From an uncultured Candidatus Saccharibacteria bacterium (GTDB lineage: Bacteria; Patescibacteriota; Saccharimonadia; Saccharimonadales; Saccharimonadaceae): DNA of 64,000 bases. Under the pieces are notes generated by a model, which was not told the DNA's origin, searched no databases, and saw nothing but the letters and a program-made list of their open reading frames with translations. Below are positions 1 through 9,531 of the stretch, in pieces. The stretch spans positions 112,601 through 176,600 of the forward strand of contig CAQRDK010000002.1 of NCBI GenBank assembly GCA_948868795.1, read 5' to 3'. A program made the translations under genes and the position numbers. Position 1 is the first letter of the stretch. The number at the start of each line of letters is the position of its first letter.

Positions 1-676
1 TTTTACTTGCGATCACACTCTCGTTACCACGGATCTCGATAGGTAGGCGTAAAAATATGTCTTGTAGCTCCGCCATATTTTTTGCCTGACGCATTGCTTC
101 TTTTGCATCATCTATGGCAGCAGCCTCACGATTTTGTTTCTCGTCCAAACTAATTACGCTCAGTTCTTCGAAGTCATCCTTGTGATAAATATCCCGAAAT
201 AGACCGAATTCACTGGCACATTTTTTCAGTGCATCACTTGCAGCACCCTTCACATCATTGCCGAAGTCTAGGAATTCTTTAGTCGGGATTTTCTTTTTTT
301 GGTTCTCATCCCACGCCGATTTGAATTTAACCTCGCAGCGTCCGAACTGCTCTTTAACGAGTTGAGTGCCGTTGCTTGTGTTGACTGTGAGCCTCCCCTT
401 AACGACAACTGTGCCACTTCCAGCCATTTTCGCTGCCTCTTCAAGGCTAGTAAGCACCTCAAAGCTCCATAGATAACCAAACACACGGTTGAGCACATCG
501 ATGACATAGCCGGTTTTGATGTAATCCCAAGTTCCACCGCCCTTAGCAGGACGACGCATGATCTTGTCTTTAGGAGTCTTCTGGTAAAAAACAGCAAGCT
601 GATCGGCAGTGAAAGGGCTGTTTGTCATCAAGATGTCGTCTGGAGTGACGAGATCTGGAAGAATATCCTTTTTCAT
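1..676 (-). CDS. Rad52/Rad22-family single-strand annealing protein (partial, C-terminus off window)
   Basis: The reading frame stays open from an ATG at 676 to the left edge, about 225 codons. It contains YVIDVLNRVFGYLWSFEV, a KGRLTV strand, FGRCEVKF and DFGNDVKGAASDALKKCASE, the pattern of the Rad52/Rad22 DNA annealing fold found in phage and some bacterial recombinases. Such proteins coat single-stranded DNA and anneal complementary strands during recombination or transformation. The start follows AAGAGGA by a few bases. No phage genes are visible beside it, so it could be a prophage remnant or a housekeeping or competence recombinase. Family assignment is by motif reading only. Confidence 0.72.
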   Translation of the reverse strand, partial: MKKDILPDLVTPDDILMTNSPFTADQLAVFYQKTPKDKIMRRPAKGGGTWDYIKTGYVIDVLNRVFGYLWSFEVLTSLEEAAKMAGSGTVVVKGRLTVNTSNGTQLVKEQFGRCEVKFKSAWDENQKKKIPTKEFLDFGNDVKGAASDALKKCASEFGLFRDIYHKDDFEELSVISLDEKQNREAAAIDDAKEAMRQAKNMAELQDIFLRLPIEIRGNESVIASK

Positions 677-705
677 GTAGTTCCTCTTTGTTAAAGTTGA
701 TTTGA

Positions 706-885
706 TCACTCATGGAATCTCACAGCCCAAATATCAGTGCCATTCTTTGTGGAGTTTATGACTCGAAAAGCCTGAGCTGCAAGGTTCCATGAGCGACTAC
801 CCTCTCCAGAACTGGTGGCGGAAATTGCGATCAATAGCTGCACATTTCTTCGCACACCGGTTCTTTCGAGTACAACACTCTCCAA
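706..885 (-). pseudogene. Short ORF remnant upstream of the Rad52-like gene
   Basis: A 59-codon frame (TTG start possible, no clear ribosome site) reads RRNVQLLIAISATSSGEG then SWNLAAQAFRVINSTKNG and ends in TGA 30 bases before the Rad52-like start. The composition is protein-like, but an in-frame stop lies a few codons upstream of any start. It is either a very small gene or the 3' end of a decayed one. I do not recognise the family. Confidence 0.2.
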
Positions 886-942
886 GCCTTTTCTTCTATC
901 CCGGCTAGGAACCTATTCACACTTCCATTCACCTGAATAATC

Positions 943-966
943 AAAAAAGATCGGTTACAACCGACC
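943..966 (-). terminator. Rho-independent terminator or attenuator, minus strand
   Basis: On the minus strand GGTCGGTT pairs with AACCGATC and is followed by six T. No minus-strand gene lies to its right, so it either ends antisense transcription from the metG side or attenuates the leader of the Rad52-like gene. Confidence 0.5.
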
Positions 967-1012
967 TAAAAACTCGTTGAAAATCGTCATTCTCAACAGG
1001 GGAATTCAATGT

Positions 1013-1018
1013 TATAAT
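1013..1018 (+). promoter_or_regulatory. -10 box of leaderless metG
   Basis: TATAAT, preceded by TG one base upstream, ends 7 bases before the metG ATG, so transcription should begin at or next to the start codon. The same arrangement recurs at many genes in the window. Confidence 0.65.
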
Positions 1019-1025
1019 ATATACT

Positions 1026-2441
1026 ATGTCAAAAGTATATATCTGCACAGCAATCCCTTATGTCAACGGTAACCCTCATATCGGTCACGCCATGGACTAC
1101 TTGTTGTCGGATACTTATGCTCGCTATTCACGCGCCAAAGGCGAAGAAGTCCGTTTCCAAGTTGGCACCGATGAGCATGGTAACAAAGTCTTCAGCACCG
1201 CGCAGAAAAATGGTATTTCCGTCGAAGAATACGCCAAGCAAAACTCTGATAAGTTCCGCACGTTCATTGAAGAACTAAAAATTTCTTATACCGACTTCAT
1301 CCGCACGACCAGCCCGGAGCATGTTCGCCGCTGCCAGGAAATTTGGCGGCAACTTTCCGACCATATTTACTCCGCTGAATACGACGGATGGTATTGCGAA
1401 GGTTGCGAACGTTTCGTCACGCAAAAAGAATATGATGAAAATGGCGGCACTTGTCCAGACCACCAAAAACCTTACGAAAAGTTATCCGAGAAAAACTATT
1501 ATCTCCGCATCGGCGACTTTAAGGAGCGCATCCGCGAAGCCATTGAAACCGACGAAATGAAGATCCTCCCCGAGTTCCGTAAACAGGAAATGTTGCGACT
1601 TCTCGAGGATGCTCCTGATATTTCAATCTCGCGCCCGAAGAAACAACTCAGCTGGGGTGTGCCTGTGCCCGGCGATGATGACCAAGTTATGTATGTCTGG
1701 GTTGATGCTCTCTCGAATTACATTACGGTCCTTGGCTACCCAGATCAAGATATTTCTGACTTTTGGCCCGCCACTGCGCAATTCGTTGGTAAAGATATCC
1801 TTCGTTTCCATACCATCACCTGGCCAGCTATTCTGCTCGGTCTCGGCTTACCTCTTCCGAAGAACGTTGTTTCCCATGGCCATGTTCTATCGAACGGTCA
1901 AAAGATGAGCAAAAGCATCGGCAACGTCATCGATCCGATCGAAGTCCTGGACAAGCATGGTCTCGACGCTTTCCGCTATTTCTTCCTGCATCACATTGAT
2001 ACTTTTGCTGATTCCGACTTTACCTGGGAGAAATTCGAGAACGCATACAACAATGAGCTTGCCAACGATCTCGGCAATCTCGTTCAACGCCTTGCGACTT
2101 TATGCAAGAAAAACCAAATCCCTGGTCAGGCCGCACCAACAACCCTCGATTCAACTTATTGTGAACTTATGGATAAGTTTGAATTCAACAAAGCCTTCGA
2201 TCTTGTCTGGCATAAAGTCCAAGATCTGAACAAGTCCATCGACGAGCAAAAGCCCTGGGAACTTGCTAAAAACGGTGAGACCGAAAAACTCCAACAAGTC
2301 CTCTCCGGTCTTGTCGAAGGTCTCCTTGATGTCGCCGTTCTTCTCGCCCCTTTCCTCCCCGATACCGCTGAAAAAATTACCACCATTTTCACCGCCCCGG
2401 AAATTACCCCTCCCGCAACCCCGCTTTTTCCGAAGAACTAA
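1026..2441 (+). CDS. metG: Methionyl-tRNA synthetase
   Basis: Charges tRNA-Met with methionine in the cytoplasm. The class I signature NPHIGH is near residue 17 and KMSKSIGNVI lies near residue 295. A zinc knuckle with CEGC and a later GGTC sits in the connective domain at about residues 125-145. At 471 residues it lacks the C-terminal EMAP-like tRNA-binding domain of longer bacterial enzymes, as is common in reduced genomes. The start is set by the TATAAT box 7 bases upstream with no ribosome site, so the mRNA is probably leaderless. A bidirectional terminator follows. It stands alone rather than in an operon. Confidence 0.97.
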   Translation: MSKVYICTAIPYVNGNPHIGHAMDYLLSDTYARYSRAKGEEVRFQVGTDEHGNKVFSTAQKNGISVEEYAKQNSDKFRTFIEELKISYTDFIRTTSPEHVRRCQEIWRQLSDHIYSAEYDGWYCEGCERFVTQKEYDENGGTCPDHQKPYEKLSEKNYYLRIGDFKERIREAIETDEMKILPEFRKQEMLRLLEDAPDISISRPKKQLSWGVPVPGDDDQVMYVWVDALSNYITVLGYPDQDISDFWPATAQFVGKDILRFHTITWPAILLGLGLPLPKNVVSHGHVLSNGQKMSKSIGNVIDPIEVLDKHGLDAFRYFFLHHIDTFADSDFTWEKFENAYNNELANDLGNLVQRLATLCKKNQIPGQAAPTTLDSTYCELMDKFEFNKAFDLVWHKVQDLNKSIDEQKPWELAKNGETEKLQQVLSGLVEGLLDVAVLLAPFLPDTAEKITTIFTAPEITPPATPLFPKN

Positions 2442-2460
2442 CAAGCAAAATCTATTCTGC

Positions 2461-2492
2461 AAAAAGTCCCGACCATAAGGTCGAGACTTTTT
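2461..2492. terminator. Bidirectional terminator between metG and the LtaS-like gene
   Basis: AAAAAGTC-n2-GACC, loop ATAA, GGTC-n2-GACTTTTT. A-run and T-run on both sides let it serve the two convergent genes. Confidence 0.85.
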
Positions 2493-2511
2493 CTCAACTA
2501 CTTACAATCGG

Positions 2512-4695
2512 CTACTCGCCGTCCCAATAATGCTTGCCCGCTAAGACGTCATAGTTCACGAGCTGGTATTCTCGCAAAACCTCAGTTTCTTCCGGCGGAT
2601 TGCCCGCGAAATAGCCTTTCATCAAAATCGGCGTCTCCTCGCAAATCGTATCGACAAGGTAAAATAATGCCGGCTTCTCTACGCCAAGAATATTATACAT
2701 CGTATTGAGCAAACAGTTTGGTGTTGTCGTCGGCAAGTTAACCCCTCGCGTTGGATACTCGAACCCAAGTTCCTCATTAATCTTCGCCGTCTCCTTCACT
2801 GTCCACAAACTCTCAATATCAAAATTTGCATAGATAAAATACGGTGTCAGCTGTGCGAGATCGCGCTCTTGTTTGTCATCAGACAAATGGTATAGATTAA
2901 GAATGCTCGCGGCGTGATCCCCAAACCACAGAACCACCGTCCGCTCGTCTAATTCGTCCAACTCATCAAGAAACTCACCCAGATACTTGTCCGCCTCATG
3001 AAGGCTCTGATAATTGGCCGCAAAAATCCTTGTATCGCTATCGTTCTGTACTCGAAAAGTCAACGTCGGGTATTTTGCGGAATCATAGGGCATATGGTTC
3101 ATCATTGTCACCGCTCCAATCATTTGCGGCCGGTCGCTATCTTTCAAAATATCCAGGATTTCTTTAAAAACCGACTGATCGTTGATATATTCGCTAGAAG
3201 CATCGTGCTCGGTATACTTCATCTTGTCGGCGTCGATAAAACTATTAAAGCCGAACCTCGGATAAACCAGATTGCGTTTATACATCGAACCATCATAAGC
3301 GTGTATTGCCGTCGTGTTAAAGCCATAATCTCTAGCCCAGCTCGCAACACTTAAACGTTTATCTAGCCGAGGAATGGAATTCGAATACGGCAGCAATCCT
3401 GCCCAGTAATTTGATAGTCCCGAAAATACCGCGAACTCCACATTAGCCGTCCCCCCACCGTATTCAGTCGAATACATATACCCACTGGGATAGTTTCGAA
3501 AGATTCTATGAAGATTCGGGGTTACGTCCCCGCCCGAATGAGAATGGAACTTCGTGAACAGCGCCGGATCGTAAAATGTTTCATCCAAAATCACAATCAC
3601 ATTATCCGCAATTTCCGTTAATGGCACACGATCACTATCAGCGGCCCGAATTGCTTGATATTTTTCCGCGATTTTTCGTAACCGCTCTTCGCTGTATCCT
3701 TCAGGCTCTTCCACCTCTAATCTACCGAGATTATGTATAAACCCTAAAATAAACCCATTGTTCTTATAATCATCAGTCTGATTCCATTCGCCAAAGTTTA
3801 GTTCTTCCTCAATCCACTCATAATTCTTCCGATCCAGAATCGGCGTCACGACCATCGACAACATTGCTAGCGCCACCAAGGACAAGGTCGCATGCGGAAT
3901 CAAAGAGTATCGTTTCCACCACGGCCCTTGGTGCGTGTTTCGCCCCATTACTCTGCGGGCGCAATGTTCCAAAAGCGCCGAACCGACCAAAATAAATATC
4001 ACTCCGAAGGCCAGCCGCATAATACTGTCTTGGTCAGCGAACTGTGCCACCTCGCCCGCATTCCCCGCCAACAAAAAATCCTCTGGCAGAAGCGGAACGC
4101 CACGCAATCGGTACTTTTCCATCTGTATATAACTCAAGATACTAAAAGCCGCAAATGAAATCCCAATGCTAAAAAACGGCCGCCAAGTAATCGCCGCGAG
4201 CGACGCCATGAGCGCAAAAACTATCATACAACTATACGCAAAAAGTCGTGGTTTTTCCCCGATAAAAGTATTCGTCACTCCCGCATCGCATAAGTTTGAC
4301 CGCCACAAAATAAACCACGTGAACACAATCGAAAGCCCCGCTATCAAAAGCACGGACGCACTCACCCTCAACCAAATCGGCATCGTCCACTTGTGCTGTT
4401 TTTTCAGAGCCTCTTTCTTCGACAACCTTTTTTTGCGGAACTTTTCACGCAAACTCGGCCTTCCCGCTTCCTCCGATGTCCCGCCCGCTCCTAGCGCTTC
4501 ATACTCTTCAGCATCCTCTGGCTCGAGTTGCTCGTCTACCTCTTCCCTAATCTCAAACTCACCCGCCAGCTCCTCTGCCTCCTGCTCGGCAATACTCTCC
4601 GCCTCTTCGCGTTCTAATTCCTGTATCGGGTCGACTTTTTTGACTCGCGCTTTTACTTCTTCGGAAGCACTCTGTTTTTTTCGGTTTTTAGCCAT
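2512..4695 (-). CDS. LTA-synthase-like membrane phosphoglycerol transferase (sulfatase fold)
   Basis: Probable membrane enzyme of the LtaS/alkaline-phosphatase superfamily, which transfers glycerol phosphate from phosphatidylglycerol to a teichoic-acid-type chain. The N-terminus has about 100 highly charged cytoplasmic residues, then roughly five membrane spans. The extracellular domain follows: NVIVILDETFYDP near residue 370 (metal site), YGGGTANVEF near residue 415 (candidate threonine nucleophile) and WFGDHAAS near residue 592 (GDH metal motif). The start at 4695 is chosen because TATAAT ends six bases before that ATG; an ATG 17 codons upstream lies before the promoter. The acidic N-terminal extension is longer than usual. 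Substrate is inferred from the family only. Confidence 0.82.
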   Translation of the reverse strand: MAKNRKKQSASEEVKARVKKVDPIQELEREEAESIAEQEAEELAGEFEIREEVDEQLEPEDAEEYEALGAGGTSEEAGRPSLREKFRKKRLSKKEALKKQHKWTMPIWLRVSASVLLIAGLSIVFTWFILWRSNLCDAGVTNTFIGEKPRLFAYSCMIVFALMASLAAITWRPFFSIGISFAAFSILSYIQMEKYRLRGVPLLPEDFLLAGNAGEVAQFADQDSIMRLAFGVIFILVGSALLEHCARRVMGRNTHQGPWWKRYSLIPHATLSLVALAMLSMVVTPILDRKNYEWIEEELNFGEWNQTDDYKNNGFILGFIHNLGRLEVEEPEGYSEERLRKIAEKYQAIRAADSDRVPLTEIADNVIVILDETFYDPALFTKFHSHSGGDVTPNLHRIFRNYPSGYMYSTEYGGGTANVEFAVFSGLSNYWAGLLPYSNSIPRLDKRLSVASWARDYGFNTTAIHAYDGSMYKRNLVYPRFGFNSFIDADKMKYTEHDASSEYINDQSVFKEILDILKDSDRPQMIGAVTMMNHMPYDSAKYPTLTFRVQNDSDTRIFAANYQSLHEADKYLGEFLDELDELDERTVVLWFGDHAASILNLYHLSDDKQERDLAQLTPYFIYANFDIESLWTVKETAKINEELGFEYPTRGVNLPTTTPNCLLNTMYNILGVEKPALFYLVDTICEETPILMKGYFAGNPPEETEVLREYQLVNYDVLAGKHYWDGE

Positions 4696-4800
4696 AAGTC
4701 CATTATACCATATTCTCCCTTCTCGCCACAAAAAAGACTTGACCAATCACAGCCAAGTCTTTCCGTCTTGTTCTAGACGCTTACGCCCAGAAACAACTAC

Positions 4801-5745
4801 TTATTTCTTGCAAACTTCTTTACGATCGCATTCGCTATCACATTCGCAGAAGTAACCGCCGCACGACAAACGAGTCGCGACGTCGGAAATGTAGAAACCA
4901 ATCACGCCACCAATCACTGGGAAGATGATGTAAGCTGCAACCGCAAGCCCGGCCATCTGCGCCAATTCGCCAAAGTTCTCGGCCGTAGTTGGCAAAATCT
5001 GATACATCAAAGCCGCAATCGGGTTGAAGATGAAGCTGTCAGAATAACCGAAGAAGCTCTGAGCAATCACCAAAGCCAGAATCACCGCCAAAGTGATGCC
5101 GCTTGTCACGGTCAATGCAAAAGTCAACGGATTCTTGCGCGTATAGCGAGTTGCACGAGCATAGCAGAAAGCAATAATAATCGCGCCCATCAGCTCGACC
5201 AGAGCCACTGCCCAGAAAGATTCGCCGGAAATTTCCGTCATCTCTGGCAAGGGCAGGGAAGTGCCGCTACCGAGGCGGAACGCATTAATGATAATCAAAG
5301 CAACCCAACCGCCGAGCAATTGCGCAAGCATATAAAGCACGCCGCGAATCGCCGACATCCGGCGCGAAGCCATCATGCCGACCGTGACAATCGGGTTTAG
5401 GTTTGCCCCGGACAAGCCGACCACGGCAACATAAATACAAGTCGCCGCAAAGAGCAAATAAAGCGGTTGCGCACCAAGCGTCAGCATCAACATTACAAAT
5501 AACATCGTACCGATAACCTCGCCGATCAAAGCACCCCAAATGCGCGGTGTTTTGAAAATCGTCAAGATATTTTCATCTTTATCATACTTGCGCGCAAAAA
5601 ATCCCTTCATTGGGTGCTCGCAGGTCGAGGCGATTGTCGTCGCGGTCGTTGTCGTAACGGTTTCTTTGACTTCCGTCGTCTCCTTCTTGGTCGCTGGCTG
5701 CGAAACAGGTTTCTTGCCAGATTTCTTTGGCTTTTGATTCGCCAT
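4801..5745 (-). CDS. Aquaporin/glycerol facilitator-like channel (MIP family)
   Basis: Integral membrane channel with six predicted spans and two half-helix motifs: GANLNPIVTVG and FNPIAALM. Canonical MIP channels carry NPA twice; both here are NPI, so selectivity may differ. About 50 Thr/Lys-rich residues precede the first span, and the tail has a Cys-rich segment (CGGYFCECDSECDRKEVC) that is unusual for the family and could bind metal or form disulfides. The start at 5745 is set by AGGAGG about 8 bases upstream; earlier in-frame ATGs lack a ribosome site. A minus-strand TGTGCTATAAT promoter lies at about 5780. Confidence 0.85.
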   Translation of the reverse strand: MANQKPKKSGKKPVSQPATKKETTEVKETVTTTTATTIASTCEHPMKGFFARKYDKDENILTIFKTPRIWGALIGEVIGTMLFVMLMLTLGAQPLYLLFAATCIYVAVVGLSGANLNPIVTVGMMASRRMSAIRGVLYMLAQLLGGWVALIIINAFRLGSGTSLPLPEMTEISGESFWAVALVELMGAIIIAFCYARATRYTRKNPLTFALTVTSGITLAVILALVIAQSFFGYSDSFIFNPIAALMYQILPTTAENFGELAQMAGLAVAAYIIFPVIGGVIGFYISDVATRLSCGGYFCECDSECDRKEVCKK

Positions 5746-5846
5746 CTTAAATAACCTCCTTACACTAATATTCCCTTCATTATAGCACACATTGTGATAT
5801 ACTGGGAAGGTAAAATTAAGTTTCAACAACAGCAAAGGGAATAAAA

Positions 5847-6068
5847 ATGGGAATCATGGTTTCAAAAGACGACGAAAACTCGGAGCTCGACCGCCGCATC
5901 TCTGCGGATCTTCGCGCTCGCGCGCAAAGCGATCGCCGTCATGACCCGGATTACGTCGATGATTCGGCCTATGTCAAAGATACGAAAAAGACCGGGCGCT
6001 TCACTTGGGTTTGGTTTGTCCTCATTGCCCTTGCTGTTCTGTCGCTCATCTGTATTATCTTCATCTAA
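5847..6068 (+). CDS. Small tail-anchored membrane protein, unknown
   Basis: 73 residues: a charged, Asp/Arg-rich N-terminal 50 residues and one C-terminal membrane span (WVWFVLIALAVLSLICIIFI). AAAGGGA precedes the ATG; a second ATG three codons later is also possible. It lies between the divergent channel gene and pheS. No family is recognised. The layout suggests a cytoplasmic domain anchored to the membrane. Confidence 0.6.
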   Translation: MGIMVSKDDENSELDRRISADLRARAQSDRRHDPDYVDDSAYVKDTKKTGRFTWVWFVLIALAVLSLICIIFI

Positions 6069-6094
6069 CTTCAAGGTGTGCTATAATAATATAT

Positions 6095-7036
6095 ATGTCA
6101 GAAATAGAGAAGTTGAAACTTGAACTAAAAAACCTAAACGCCGAATATGCCAAAATCAAAACTTTGCCTCCTGAAGAGCGGGGTGCCTTTGGCCGCGAGA
6201 TGAACGCAAAGAAGCAAAAAATCCTGAATGCTATTGCGAAAGCCGAAGAGAATGCTGAGAGTGAAAATATTTCGCCAATTGATATTTCCGCTCCTTGCGC
6301 CCCGAATGAACCGATTTTTCACCCTGCGCTGGGCAGCCGTCACCCTTTGATGACCGAGCTCGATCGTGTGATTGGTATTTATTCCGACATGGGCTTCAAT
6401 GTTATGGAATCGAATCAGCTTGACGACGAGTTTCATATGTTCGACAGCCTAAACTTCCCGAAGGAGCATCCAGCTCGCGACGGCTATGATACTTTTCGCA
6501 CCTCTGAAAACTTCATTCCTCCTGCGCATACCTCGACCATGCAACATCGCGCTCTCAAGAAATACAAGAAAGAGCTTGAAAACGGTGGCCAAATTGCCGT
6601 CGTCATCCCCGGCCGTGTTTTTCGTAACGAAGATGCTGATGCCACTCACGAGCACACTTTCTACCAGTGTGAAGGTGTTTTCGTCTCAAAAGATGCTACT
6701 ATGGGCCAGATGTTCGGCGTCCTGAAACAGTTTTTCGAAAACTATTACGGCCAGAAACTGAATATTAAAACCCAGCCCGGCTATTTCCCGTTCACCGAGC
6801 CTTCGGCAGAACTCCTGATCGAGCGTCCGTCCTCACTTGGCGGGGAAGGCTGGCTCGAAATGCTTGGTTGTGGCATGATTCATCCGAACGTCCTTAAGAT
6901 GGCTGGTATCGACCCAGATAAATACCATGGTTTTGCCTGGGGCGGTGGTATTGACCGCCTTGTTATGTTGAAATACCAGCTCGGCGACATTCGTTATTTT
7001 GAATCTGGCAAACTTGATTTCTTGGAGGAGTTTTAG
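6095..7036 (+). CDS. pheS: Phenylalanyl-tRNA synthetase alpha subunit
   Basis: Catalytic subunit of the heterotetrameric PheRS. A short N-terminal coiled-coil (about 65 residues, shorter than usual) leads into the class II core: HPLMTELDRVIGIYSDMGF, the TSTMQHRAL motif, VFRNEDADATHEHTFYQCEG (motif 2 region) and GGGIDRLVMLKY (motif 3). The start at 6095 is set by TATAATAATATAT directly upstream, giving a leaderless mRNA; an upstream in-frame ATG would precede the promoter. Its stop abuts the pheT ATG, so the two are co-transcribed. Confidence 0.97.
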   Translation: MSEIEKLKLELKNLNAEYAKIKTLPPEERGAFGREMNAKKQKILNAIAKAEENAESENISPIDISAPCAPNEPIFHPALGSRHPLMTELDRVIGIYSDMGFNVMESNQLDDEFHMFDSLNFPKEHPARDGYDTFRTSENFIPPAHTSTMQHRALKKYKKELENGGQIAVVIPGRVFRNEDADATHEHTFYQCEGVFVSKDATMGQMFGVLKQFFENYYGQKLNIKTQPGYFPFTEPSAELLIERPSSLGGEGWLEMLGCGMIHPNVLKMAGIDPDKYHGFAWGGGIDRLVMLKYQLGDIRYFESGKLDFLEEF

Positions 7037-9508
7037 ATGTTAATTTCGCTCAATAGTATCAAAAAATACGTTCAGATTCCCGCTGAACTTTCTACGGAAA
7101 AACTTATTGAACTTATTGGTTCTCGTCTTGTCGAAATCGAAGAAGTTATCGATCTCGCGCCGAAATATAAAGGTGTTTATATCGTTAAAGTTGTTAGCGC
7201 CGAGAAAATCCCTGATACCCACCTGAGCCTTTGCCAAATTGACGCCGGGCCTCATACGGCGGAATTTGCCGAAGCTGGCGCCGAAACTGTTCAAGTTGTC
7301 TGTGGTGCGCCAAACGTTCACGCTGGCATGCTCGCGGTCTGGATTACTCCTGGCTCAATCGTGCCTTCGACTTATGGCAACGAAAACTTCCGCCTCGGCA
7401 AGCGCAAACTCCAAGGCTATGAATCGAACGGCATGCTTGCCGGCGCTGACGAGCTCGGATTTGACAACGAACATAAGTCTATCGCCGAAATCGATCCGAA
7501 AATCGCTCAGCCTGGCGACAGCCTTGCGGACGTTTTTGACTTGAATGATACGATTATTGACGTCGAGAACAAGTCTCTCACTCATCGTCCGGATTGCTTC
7601 GGCTTAATCGGTTTCGCCCGCGAAGTTGCTGGGATTCTCGGCCAACCATTTCCAGAAATCGAATGGCCTGCCTTGAAATTAGCCGACGACCTTGCCGTGA
7701 AAGTCACGATTACCAACTCGGTGATTTGTCCGCGCTATTCTTGCGCTGTCTTCGATCTGCCGGACAATCAGCCCGAAAAATATCTTACCCCGACCGCAGT
7801 TTTTCTCTCGAAAGCCGGCATGCGTTCGATTGATCCGATGGTTGACCTCACGAACGTCATGATGCTCGAAACCGGCCAGCCGCTCCACGCTTTCGATTAC
7901 GACAAACTCGTCGCTATCGGTCAAAGCGATCAAAACAGTCAGCAAAATGAAGCGAAAGATACTCCAGAAATCATCGTCCGCCTCGCCCAGCCTGGCGAAA
8001 CCATCCAGCTCCTCGACGGCAAAACCATTGAATGTATTCCCGAAGACATTCTTATCACTTCTAATAATATCCCAGTTGCGCTCGCTGGCGCTATGGGCGG
8101 TAAAAACACCGAAATCGACGCCAGCACAAAGCGCGTCGTCCTCGAAAGTGCAACTTTCTCACTTTATAATCTGCGCAAGACTCAAATGGCTCATGGTATT
8201 TTCTCCGAGGCAATCACTCGCTTCACAAAAGGTCAGCCCGCCGCGATGACTTTCCCAGTTCTCTCCGAAACTGTCGCTCGCCTCGGTGTCTCGCCGCTTG
8301 CGGTCGTCGATGCTTATCCCGACAAACCTCGCAAAACTGTTGTAAAAATTACAACACTCGAAATCAACCAACTCCTCGGCACGACCTACGACCAGGGAAC
8401 CATCATCAAAACTCTCGAAAACGTCAACTTTACAGTTTCTGCGACCGGCGATACTCTCGAAGTTACCGCCCCGGTCTGGCGCACCGATATTCACATTAAA
8501 GAAGATATTATTGAGGAAGTCGGCCGCCTGCTCGGCTATGATAATATTCCGCTCGCCCTCCCGGAGAAACCTTTCGCCGGCACCGAAGTCGCACCAATGC
8601 TCCGCCTAAACTCTGAGCTTCGCAGCATCCTTTCTGATCGCCTCGCTATGCATGAAGTTTTAACCTACTCTTTCGTCAGCAAAGCTCTTCTCGAAAAATC
8701 GGGCCAGGATCCTGCTGACCACTACGAAATCGTGAATTCGATTTCCCCAGAACTTCAAAACTTCCGTTCCCAAATCGCCCCTAGCCTCCTCGACAAAATC
8801 CGCGAAAACATCAAATCTGGTCATCGCGACTTTTCGCTTTATGAATTGAACCAAGTCTCTTCGAAGGCGAACGGTCTCTCTGTCGAAGAAACTCCAGTTT
8901 TGAATAATCATCTCGGCATCGTCTGCCTCGGCGATTTCTACAAGTTAAAAACTTACATTCTTACCATGCTCCGCCGTGGTTTGAAAGTTGAGCTCGAATA
9001 TTCTCAGCTCGTCGCCGGCTCGAAAGCCGCCGAGACCTACCCATACCTCGAACCGGCCCATTCCGCCGTTCTGCTTTTGAACGGCGAGACCATCGGCGCT
9101 TTCGGTGAAATCAAAGCCGCCGTCGCACGCCGCTTTAAGCTCGAAACAACCGTCTCTGCTTGCGAGCTCGACCTCGATAAGATCGTCGATCTCCCGCGTC
9201 GCATCGACACTGATCTGAAACTCTCCAGATTCCCGTCCGTTGAACGCGACTTGACTCTGAAAGTTTCTGCCGACGCTCAGTTTGGCCGCGTCCATACTTT
9301 GCTTGACCAAGTTCTCGCCTCGGAAAACCTCATTTTCGAAACCCTTCCGGTCTCGATTTATCAGTCTGCCCCTGACAGCCCGACCAAAAACTTCTCCTTC
9401 CACCTCAAGTTCTCCAGTCCCGACAAAACCCTCGACCAGTCCGATATTACGAAAATCATGGATAAAATCACCGTCGAAGTTGCCGCCCTCGGTGCTGAAA
9501 TCGTTTAA
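7037..9508 (+). CDS. pheT: Phenylalanyl-tRNA synthetase beta subunit
   Basis: 823 residues, full length for the bacterial subunit. In order: an N-terminal EMAP/OB tRNA-binding domain (about 40-160, with VVSAEKIPDTHLSLCQID), the B3/B4 editing domain, two B5-type helix-turn-helix segments near residues 440-510 (EDIIEEVGRLLGYDNIP), the pseudo-synthetase core, and a C-terminal FDX-ACB domain beginning near SRFPSVERDLTLKV. It starts immediately after pheS. Internal positions 8339-8355 carry a 17-bp palindrome found twice elsewhere in the window, encoding VVKITT with codons that are rare here. Confidence 0.97.
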   Translation: MLISLNSIKKYVQIPAELSTEKLIELIGSRLVEIEEVIDLAPKYKGVYIVKVVSAEKIPDTHLSLCQIDAGPHTAEFAEAGAETVQVVCGAPNVHAGMLAVWITPGSIVPSTYGNENFRLGKRKLQGYESNGMLAGADELGFDNEHKSIAEIDPKIAQPGDSLADVFDLNDTIIDVENKSLTHRPDCFGLIGFAREVAGILGQPFPEIEWPALKLADDLAVKVTITNSVICPRYSCAVFDLPDNQPEKYLTPTAVFLSKAGMRSIDPMVDLTNVMMLETGQPLHAFDYDKLVAIGQSDQNSQQNEAKDTPEIIVRLAQPGETIQLLDGKTIECIPEDILITSNNIPVALAGAMGGKNTEIDASTKRVVLESATFSLYNLRKTQMAHGIFSEAITRFTKGQPAAMTFPVLSETVARLGVSPLAVVDAYPDKPRKTVVKITTLEINQLLGTTYDQGTIIKTLENVNFTVSATGDTLEVTAPVWRTDIHIKEDIIEEVGRLLGYDNIPLALPEKPFAGTEVAPMLRLNSELRSILSDRLAMHEVLTYSFVSKALLEKSGQDPADHYEIVNSISPELQNFRSQIAPSLLDKIRENIKSGHRDFSLYELNQVSSKANGLSVEETPVLNNHLGIVCLGDFYKLKTYILTMLRRGLKVELEYSQLVAGSKAAETYPYLEPAHSAVLLLNGETIGAFGEIKAAVARRFKLETTVSACELDLDKIVDLPRRIDTDLKLSRFPSVERDLTLKVSADAQFGRVHTLLDQVLASENLIFETLPVSIYQSAPDSPTKNFSFHLKFSSPDKTLDQSDITKIMDKITVEVAALGAEIV
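8339..8355. repeat. 17-bp palindrome GTTGTAA-AAA-TTACAAC, copy 1 (inside pheT)
   Basis: Perfect 7-bp arms around AAA. Copies 2 and 3 are at 17127-17143 and 26337-26353. Here it lies within coding sequence and forces GTT GTA AAA ATT ACA codons, unlike the C-ending codons around it. Confidence 0.6.
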
Positions 9509-9531
9509 TTTAATCTTCATCAAGGAGGAAA

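Noticed and set aside
4166..4855. A 229-codon plus-strand frame over the start of the LtaS-like gene
   Set aside because: Ser-rich antisense reading of the acidic N-terminal arm; no promoter or ribosome site.
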